From the NCBI GenBank assembly GCA_958348225.1, contig CATVYG010000002.1, positions 1 through 64,000 of the forward strand: a stretch of DNA of 64,000 nt. The letters run 5' to 3'. Position numbers and translations under genes: made by a program. The notes beneath the pieces are model-generated. The model was not told the DNA's origin, did not search any database, and saw only the letters and a list, made by a program, of their open reading frames with translations. Of this stretch, positions 58,841 to 64,000 are shown piece after piece. Source of the DNA: an uncultured Collinsella sp. (GTDB taxonomy: Bacteria; Actinomycetota; Coriobacteriia; Coriobacteriales; Coriobacteriaceae). The first letter of the stretch is position 1; each line of letters starts with the position of its first letter.

Positions 58841-58846
58841 TATACT
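58841..58846 (+). promoter_or_regulatory. dinB -10 element adjacent to the start codon
   Basis: TATACT ends six bases before the dinB ATG, so the transcript would begin at or next to the start codon. No ribosome-binding site and no clear -35 are visible. Confidence 0.45.
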
Positions 58847-58852
58847 CATGCC

Positions 58853-60106
58853 ATGAAAAGACGCGAACATACATACGGTTATGAGGATGCTGCGGGCGTC
58901 ACGCCGCCGCCCTGGACGGGACCGGCGGTGGGCCTCATGGATCTCGATGCGTTTTTTGCGAGCGTGGAGATGCTCGACCATCCCGAGTGGCGCGGCAAGC
59001 CGCTCATCGTGGGTGGCGATGCCGATTCCCGCGGCGTCGTGTCCACCTGCTCCTACGAGGCGCGCCGCTTTGGCGTGCATTCCGCCATGCCCTCGGCCGA
59101 GGCACGGCGCCTCTGTCCGCAGGCCATTTGGACGCATGGGCATTTCAATCGCTACCACGAGGTCAGCGCACAGGTCATGGCGATTCTCGCCGACGAGACC
59201 CCGCGCGTTGAGCGCGTATCAATTGACGAGGCCTTTATCGATATCACACCGGGCCGCTTTGCGCCCGAAGATCCGCTGCTGGTTGCGCGGCGGATAAGCG
59301 ACCGCGTGGCAGCGCTGGGAGTGACCTGCTCCATTGGCGTAGGCTGCAACAAGACGGTCGCAAAGATCGCAAGCGAGAGGGACAAACCGTTTGGGCTGAC
59401 CATCGTGCGCCCTGGAACCGAGCAGCGCTTTTTGGCCGCGCTGCCGGTATCTGCCATGAGCGGCATCGGGCGCTCGGCCGAGGAGCGACTGCGCCGCATG
59501 CGCATCTATACACTCGGCGAGCTGTCACGCGCGCCCGAATCAACCTTAGCCTCTATTTTTGGCGTCAACGGCGAACGCATGCGCCAACGTGCGCTGGGGC
59601 TCGAAATCTCCGAAGTCACGAGTCTAGATGAAGAGCGCGAGGTCAAGTCGGTCAGCAATGAACGCACCTTTGCGAAAGATTTGACTGAGCGTCAGGACAT
59701 CGAAGCGGCGATTGCGCTGTTGGGAGAGTCAGTGGGACGCCGCCTGCGCCGTCAGGGACTAACGGGCGCCACGGTGACGCTCAAACTCAAGTATTCGTAT
59801 GGAAGCGGTCGCTCGGCACAGCGCCGGCTGCCTCATCCGACCGACGATGAGAACATCTTTGTGGCAGTGGCGCTCGAACTGCTCGACAACATCTGGCAGG
59901 AAGGCATGCATGTGCGCCTGGCGGGCATCGGCATGAGCGACTTTGACCATCAGGGCGGCATCCAGACCGACCTGTTCTGCGAAGTCGACGACCGCGGAGC
60001 CCAATCCAGCGACCGTCGCGACCTCTCAGTCGCCATCGACGCCGTCCGAGACAAGTTCGGCGACACAGCCCTGTCCTTCGGCCGCCAATCCCGCTTCAAC
60101 GATTAG
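58853..60106 (+). CDS. dinB: DNA polymerase IV (Y-family)
   Basis: A translesion polymerase. The palm motifs are MDLDAFFASVE and VSIDEAFID, the second carrying the catalytic acids. The thumb HhH contains MSGIGRSAEERLRRM, and a little-finger domain follows. QTDLF near residue 380 fits the beta-clamp-binding consensus. At 417 residues it is slightly long because of a 25-residue N-terminal lead. There is no Shine-Dalgarno sequence, so it is a leaderless candidate. I saw no SOS box. It is alone on the plus strand and convergent with rsfS. Confidence 0.95.
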   Translation: MKRREHTYGYEDAAGVTPPPWTGPAVGLMDLDAFFASVEMLDHPEWRGKPLIVGGDADSRGVVSTCSYEARRFGVHSAMPSAEARRLCPQAIWTHGHFNRYHEVSAQVMAILADETPRVERVSIDEAFIDITPGRFAPEDPLLVARRISDRVAALGVTCSIGVGCNKTVAKIASERDKPFGLTIVRPGTEQRFLAALPVSAMSGIGRSAEERLRRMRIYTLGELSRAPESTLASIFGVNGERMRQRALGLEISEVTSLDEEREVKSVSNERTFAKDLTERQDIEAAIALLGESVGRRLRRQGLTGATVTLKLKYSYGSGRSAQRRLPHPTDDENIFVAVALELLDNIWQEGMHVRLAGIGMSDFDHQGGIQTDLFCEVDDRGAQSSDRRDLSVAIDAVRDKFGDTALSFGRQSRFND

Positions 60107-60113
60107 CCCCTAT

Positions 60114-60158
60114 GGCAAAAAGAAAGCCGGGCAGCTGCGAATGGCGCAACTGACCGGC
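60114..60158 (-). terminator. rsfS operon terminator
   Basis: GCCGGTCAGTTGCG (60158-60145) pairs with CGCAGCTGCCCGGC (60139-60126) on the minus strand using G-U pairs, followed by TTTCTTTTTG. The plus-strand version has mismatches, so it serves rsfS rather than dinB. Confidence 0.82.
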
Positions 60159-60201
60159 GAACGGTAAAGGGTAGCTAAAAAGCCCCGTCCCAAATGAACT
60201 A

Positions 60202-60657
60202 CTAAAGGAGGTCGAGGGGAAGCTGGGGAGCGTCACCCCAGAGCTTCTCGAGACGGTAGAACTCGCGGGCCTCGGGGGTAAAGACGTGGACGACAACCGA
60301 GCCGTAGTCCATGAGCATCCAGGTCTTCTGCTCACGGCCCTCGATAGAGAACGGATGCTCGCCGCAAGCCTCGGCAACCTTCTCCTCAATTTCGTCGACG
60401 ATCGAATCAACCTGGCGGTTGTTGGTGCCGGTAGCAAGGACAAAGTAGTCACAAACATCGGAAAGCTCAGTCAGGTCGAGCACCTGAACGTCCTCGCCTT
60501 TCTTGTCGTAGGCGGCCTGCGCGGCAGCGCGAGCGACATCCTCGGCGGCGACACCGCTCGCGGACAGCGAGGCGGCAGTGCGGTCGGACGTGGCAACGAA
60601 ACTCTTGTGCTCCACACTTTCAAGAATCTGCTCGTCGGTCATGGTCTCGTCGGCCAT
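60202..60657 (-). CDS. rsfS: Ribosomal silencing factor RsfS
   Basis: RsfS binds L14 and blocks subunit joining in starvation. The core shows VLDLTELSDVCDYFVLATGTNNRQVDSI and TWMLMDYGSVVVHVFTPEAREFYRLEKLWGD. About 40 extra N-terminal residues precede the family start. The 151 residues begin at an ATG after AAAGAGG. It is the last gene of obgE-nadD-yqeK-rsfS. Confidence 0.96.
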   Translation of the reverse strand: MADETMTDEQILESVEHKSFVATSDRTAASLSASGVAAEDVARAAAQAAYDKKGEDVQVLDLTELSDVCDYFVLATGTNNRQVDSIVDEIEEKVAEACGEHPFSIEGREQKTWMLMDYGSVVVHVFTPEAREFYRLEKLWGDAPQLPLDLL

Positions 60658-60684
60658 GGAATACCTCTTTCTAGACAGCCCGAG

Positions 60685-61296
60685 CTAGCGCAGCTGGGCG
60701 TAATGGTTGTAAATCGTAATAGCTGTGGGATAAAGATAACGCCCGGTCTGGATCACATAGACCAGACCCTGAGCAAAACAGGAGAAGAACAACTCGTCGA
60801 GCGAGGACTTCCCCACCATCTTGCGCAGCGCATGGGCATAGTCACCGTGGCGGTTGGGTTCGATGGCATCGGCCACAAAGACCACCATATCGAGCGGCGT
60901 CATGTCGCAAGCGCCCACGGTGTGACGGTCGACAGCCTGAAAGACCGCCGGCGACAGCTCAGGAAAAAGCTGCGGAAGCTCATAGGCGGCAACCGGGCCA
61001 TGCAAAAGCGGCGTCGCGGCAGACGGAGAGCCGGCAATCTTAATGCCATAATGCAGAGCGCGCGTGACCAGCTCGTCGTCGGAGAGCACCTTGTCCCAGT
61101 CATGGAGCAGGCCGGCGGCAGCGGCATCAAAGCGGTCGACACCGTATACCTCGGCTAGGTGCAGCGCAGTCTCGGCAACCCCGAGCGAATGCACGTAGCG
61201 TTTACGTTTATCCTTCATACGCACATCGAACAACTCGTGGATACGCATCAAGAGCGCGCGCTCGTCGCCCTCAAACTGATCTTCTACCGACAACAT
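60685..61296 (-). CDS. yqeK: YqeK-type HD-domain hydrolase
   Basis: YqeK proteins hydrolyse diadenosine tetraphosphate symmetrically in Firmicutes. The metal HD site is AGLLHDWDKVLSDDEL, with an earlier histidine in RYVHSLGVAETA and later HGPVAAYELPQL and DRHTVGACDMTPLDMVVFVADAIEPNR. The 203-residue length fits. Position between nadD and rsfS is conserved. Confidence 0.93.
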   Translation of the reverse strand: MLSVEDQFEGDERALLMRIHELFDVRMKDKRKRYVHSLGVAETALHLAEVYGVDRFDAAAAGLLHDWDKVLSDDELVTRALHYGIKIAGSPSAATPLLHGPVAAYELPQLFPELSPAVFQAVDRHTVGACDMTPLDMVVFVADAIEPNRHGDYAHALRKMVGKSSLDELFFSCFAQGLVYVIQTGRYLYPTAITIYNHYAQLR

Positions 61297-61305
61297 AGAC
61301 CCCCA

Positions 61306-61983
61306 TCAATCAAAATCGTCTTGCCCAAGATCGGCATACAAGCCGCGTTTACGGATATAGCCGAGCACGGACTCGCTCGTAAGATAGCGCACGCTCATGC
61401 CGCGGGCAACCCGCTTGCGAATGTTGGTCGAGCTAATCGCCAGCGCCGGAATCTGGATATAGCGCACGTCGAATGGCAGCCCCGATTCCTTAATCCGCGC
61501 CCGGGCCGTATCGATGTCAAAGCCCGGCCGCGTCGCAGCAATAAAGGTTGCCAGTTCGGCAATCTCACTAGCATTGTGCCAGGTCACAATATCGATAATC
61601 GCATCGGCACCCGTAATAAAGTAGAGCTTTACCTGAGGCGGATAAAAGTCGCGAAGGGCATGAAGCGTATCGGCCGTATAGGTCACGCCAGGACGGTCGA
61701 TCTCGAAACGGCTCGCCAAAAAAGCCGGATTCGCAGCGGTCGCGAGAACCGTCATGGCATAACGGTCCTCGGCAGGCGTCACCGGTTTGTCGAGCTTAAA
61801 GGCGGGAGAGCCGGCCGGCATAAAGAGCACGGCGTCCAAGTCGAGCGACTCGCGCGCCTGCTCGGCGGTAACCAAGTGCCCGTAATGAATCGGGTCAAAG
61901 GTACCACCCATAATGCCGAGCCTAAACTCCTGCCCGTCTTCTAGAGGAAGCTCGGGCAGACCGATTCCACCGCGCAGCGACAT
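61306..61983 (-). CDS. nadD: Nicotinate-nucleotide adenylyltransferase
   Basis: Forms deamido-NAD from nicotinate mononucleotide. The nucleotidyltransferase motif GGTFDPIHYGHL and the C-terminal ISSTNIRKRVARG are diagnostic. A 20-residue lead precedes the core. It begins 4 bp after the obgE stop with GGAGGG upstream, giving 225 residues. Confidence 0.96.
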   Translation of the reverse strand: MSLRGGIGLPELPLEDGQEFRLGIMGGTFDPIHYGHLVTAEQARESLDLDAVLFMPAGSPAFKLDKPVTPAEDRYAMTVLATAANPAFLASRFEIDRPGVTYTADTLHALRDFYPPQVKLYFITGADAIIDIVTWHNASEIAELATFIAATRPGFDIDTARARIKESGLPFDVRYIQIPALAISSTNIRKRVARGMSVRYLTSESVLGYIRKRGLYADLGQDDFD

Positions 61984-61986
61984 AGC

Positions 61987-63453
61987 CTACTCGCCCTCCG
62001 GGGTCTCAACAACGTCGACTTCGGTAGTGCCTTCGGAGCCCTCGGTGGCATCAACCACGTCCGCACCCTCGGCCGCTACGTCAATAACCTCAACGCCTGC
62101 ATCCTCGAGCTCGTCCTCAAACTCCGAGAAGTCCTCGGCGCCCTCAAAGTCAAAGGCGCGCTGGCAAATGCGGACCTCGTCGCCGGCACGACAGCCAGCC
62201 TTCTCGAGCGCGTCGTCGACACCCATGCGCGCAAACTTATGCTGCAGGTAGATGACAGCTTCCTCGTTTTCCCAGTCAGTCTGGATAACCATGCGCTCGA
62301 TGGCACGGCCGACCACGCGGAAGGCATGGGGCTCTTCCTGAACAATGCGGAAACGCTTCTCGCGCTGCAGACGGCGGCGCTCCCACTCCTCGTCGCGCAG
62401 ATCGACTGGCTCATCGGAGACCGCAAGCTCGGCGCGGAGCTTGGCCACCTGCTCGCCCACGGCAAGCATCAGCGTGTTGAGACCGGCACCCGTCACAGCG
62501 GACACGGCAAAGAACATATGGCCATCGTCGAGTGCCGCACGCTTAAGGTTGGCAATCTTGTCGGCCGTGCCCGGCGCATCGCACTTGTTGGCGACAACGA
62601 TCTGCGGGCGCTCCGAGAGCTCTGCACCATACTGCTCAAGCTCACGGTTAATAATTCGATAGTCCTCGACCGGATCGCGATCCTCAAACCCGCCCGTCAT
62701 ATCAACGACATGCATGATCAGGGCCGTGCGCTCAATGTGGCGCAGGAACTGATGGCCCAGGCCTTTACCCTCGCTCGCGCCCTCGATGAGACCGGGGACA
62801 TCGGCAACGACGTAAGAATATTCGCCGGCACGCACCATGCCCAAGTTGGGCACGAGCGTGGTAAACGGGTAGTCGGCAATCTTGGGACGGGCAGCGCTCA
62901 TACGCGCGATGAGCGAGGACTTGCCGACAGAGGGAAAGCCCACAAGCGCGGCATCGGCCATGAGCTTCATCTCGAGCTCGATCCAATGCTCCTCGGCAGG
63001 CTCACCCAGTTGGGCAAACGCAGGCGCGCGACGCACCGACGTCACAAAGTGGGTATTGCCCAGACCGCCGGCGCCACCGGGCGCCACGACGACGCGCTCG
63101 CCGTCGTGAACCAGATCGGCAATCTCGAACATCGGGGTCTGCGTCTCGGGATCGAGCTCGCGGACTACAGTGCCCATGGGGACTTTCAAAATCAGGTCCT
63201 CACCGCTCTTGCCATTGCGACGGGCACCCTGGCCATGCGTTCCGCGCTCGGCACGGAAATGATGCTTAAAGCGGTAATCAATCAGCGAGGACAGCTGAGC
63301 ATCGGCCTGGATGACGACATTGCCGCCACGACCGCCGTCGCCGCCATCGGGGCCGCCCTTGGGAACAAATGCCTCGCGCCTAAACGACATGCATCCGGCT
63401 CCGCCGTCGCCGCCGCAAACGTTAATTCGGCTGATATCGGTGAACTGTGACAA
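61987..63453 (-). CDS. obgE: GTPase ObgE/CgtA with acidic tail
   Basis: A 50S assembly GTPase. The glycine-rich Obg fold covers about 1-160 (CGGDGGAGCMSFRREAFVPKGGP), the G domain has GFPSVGKSSL and NKCD, and the OCT domain lies at about 350-430. A further 60 or so residues form a strongly acidic tail. At 488 residues it is longer than E. coli ObgE (390). The start is TTG at 63453, nine bases after AGGAGG. Confidence 0.96.
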   Translation of the reverse strand: MSQFTDISRINVCGGDGGAGCMSFRREAFVPKGGPDGGDGGRGGNVVIQADAQLSSLIDYRFKHHFRAERGTHGQGARRNGKSGEDLILKVPMGTVVRELDPETQTPMFEIADLVHDGERVVVAPGGAGGLGNTHFVTSVRRAPAFAQLGEPAEEHWIELEMKLMADAALVGFPSVGKSSLIARMSAARPKIADYPFTTLVPNLGMVRAGEYSYVVADVPGLIEGASEGKGLGHQFLRHIERTALIMHVVDMTGGFEDRDPVEDYRIINRELEQYGAELSERPQIVVANKCDAPGTADKIANLKRAALDDGHMFFAVSAVTGAGLNTLMLAVGEQVAKLRAELAVSDEPVDLRDEEWERRRLQREKRFRIVQEEPHAFRVVGRAIERMVIQTDWENEEAVIYLQHKFARMGVDDALEKAGCRAGDEVRICQRAFDFEGAEDFSEFEDELEDAGVEVIDVAAEGADVVDATEGSEGTTEVDVVETPEGE

Positions 63454-63467
63454 CAGAATCGCCTCCT

Positions 63468-63513
63468 ACAAAAAAGAGGGAGACCCTTGAATCCTAAAAC
63501 TCAAGTGCCTCCC
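63468..63513 (-). terminator. rplU-rpmA operon terminator
   Basis: GGGAG (63513-63509) pairs with CTCCC (63482-63478), and inside it TTGA pairs with TCAA, with TCTTTTTT following on the minus strand. It begins 26 nt after the rpmA stop. Confidence 0.75.
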
Positions 63514-63538
63514 ACATATGTGCTCTATGAAGGGTGAA

Positions 63539-63796
63539 TTACGCGTTCGCGAGCGGGCGTACGCTGACCCTGTGCTTGATACCCTTGTGGAACTCAACGG
63601 TACCGTCGACCAGCGCGAACAGCGTGTCGTCCTTGCCACGGCCAACGTTCTCACCCGGGTGGATGTGCGTGCCGTGCTGACGGACGAGAATCGTGCCCGT
63701 GGTTACCGTCTGGCCGGCATAGCGCTTCGTGCCAAGGCGCTGACCGCGGGAGTCACGGCCATTACGGGAGGAACCGAGTCCTTTTTTGTGTGCCAT
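63539..63796 (-). CDS. rpmA: 50S ribosomal protein bL27
   Basis: An 85-residue L27 with AHKKGLGSSRNGRDSRGQRLGTKRY and GTILVRQHGTHIHPGENVGRGKDDTLF. It begins directly with AHKKG, without the cleavable N-terminal tail found in Firmicutes, so the N-terminus can reach the peptidyl-transferase centre unprocessed. It follows rplU by 33 bp. Confidence 0.98.
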   Translation of the reverse strand: MAHKKGLGSSRNGRDSRGQRLGTKRYAGQTVTTGTILVRQHGTHIHPGENVGRGKDDTLFALVDGTVEFHKGIKHRVSVRPLANA

Positions 63797-63829
63797 TGTG
63801 TATACCTACTCTTTCGTTACGAGTGTAAT

Positions 63830-64000
63830 CTACTCGGCGACGGGAGCCTCGGCAACAGCCTCAGCCTCTGCCTTGACAGCCTTCTTGGCGCGGGAGGTAG
63901 CCTGAACCTTCACGATCTTCAGCTTGGTGAGCTGCTGACGGTGACCCTTCAGACGACGATAGCGCTTGCGCTTGTGGAACTTGAAGACCAGCTGCTTCTC
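63830..64000 (-). CDS. rplU: 50S ribosomal protein bL21 (C-terminal part, cut by window edge)
   Basis: The last 56 residues are inside the window. They read through KFHKRKRYRRLKGHRQQL and TKLKIVKV, the L21 C-terminal signature, followed by an Ala/Glu-rich tail ending VAEAPVAE. The start codon lies to the right of position 64000. It is first in rplU-rpmA. Confidence 0.95.
   Translation of the reverse strand, partial: EKQLVFKFHKRKRYRRLKGHRQQLTKLKIVKVQATSRAKKAVKAEAEAVAEAPVAE

Noticed and set aside
58700..58870. SOS box at dinB
   Set aside because: CGAAC near 58861 has no correctly spaced GTTCG partner.
1..64000. tRNA, rRNA, CRISPR arrays, transposases or prophage genes
   Set aside because: I looked through the gaps and coding regions and found no cloverleaf-like segment, regular repeat-spacer array or such protein. 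Xer here is the chromosomal dimer-resolution type in a conserved neighbourhood.

Overview
This window reads as a chromosomal segment of a GC-rich actinobacterium of the class Coriobacteriia, most likely a Collinsella-type gut anaerobe. Three things point there: an actinobacterial integration host factor (mihF type) sits beside gmk and rpoZ; the gene content is fermentative (bifunctional AdhE, pyruvate phosphate dikinase with its regulator, HemW but no visible respiratory genes); and the PyrR-led pyr operon and comEA/comEC pair are arranged as in Firmicutes. Genus is inferred from gene content and base composition, not from a database match. I support 63 protein genes, 59 of them on the minus strand. 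I see no tRNA, rRNA, CRISPR array, prophage or transposase gene.

Layout from left to right; minus-strand operons are transcribed right to left. 1-338 is non-coding and holds a large palindrome. 339-3014: pnp and rpsO, each with its own terminator. 3153-14646: a long housekeeping operon lepA-dusB-hemW-(membrane DnaJ-like)-dnaJ-mtaB-phoH-ybeY-dgkA-era-recO. 14743-15009: rpsT with an attenuator-like leader. 15143-19194: comEA-comEC-holA. 19409-21819: mihF-gmk-rpoZ-thiI. 22059-27382: pyrR-pyrB-pyrC-pyrK-pyrD-pyrF behind a leader with mutually exclusive hairpins. 27835-31791 is the plus-strand island: rpmB, adhE and an APH-like kinase. 31970-40320: pyrH-frr-uppS-cdsA-dxr-rseP-ispG-proS. 40438-42081: rpsB-tsf. 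42301-47510: yraN-comM-dprA-trmFO-xer. 47699-48922: rplS and rnhB. 49132-58651: rpsP-khpA-rimM-trmD-lepB, glyQ-glyS-PPDK regulator, and ppdK. 58853-60106: dinB (+). 60202-63453: obgE-nadD-yqeK-rsfS. 63539-64000: rplU (partial)-rpmA.

The genes cover ribosome biogenesis and translation (rpsB, rpsO, rpsP, rpsT, rplS, rplU, rpmA, rpmB, tsf, frr, lepA, era, obgE, rimM, rsfS, ybeY), tRNA modification and charging (mtaB, dusB, thiI, trmD, trmFO, glyQS, proS), UMP synthesis, isoprenoid, undecaprenyl and phospholipid supply (dxr, ispG, uppS, cdsA, dgkA), and DNA uptake and recombination (comEA, comEC, dprA, comM, xer, recO).

The most unusual signals are: a DnaJ-like protein whose second C-terminal domain is replaced by membrane segments; an RseP-type protease with a winged-helix-like insertion; a pyr leader built like a PyrR attenuator; a Xer recombinase whose only well-placed start codon is AUA, overlapping the trmFO stop; candidate leaderless starts for lepA and dinB; arrays of repeats upstream of ppdK; and a 133-bp near-palindrome after pnp.
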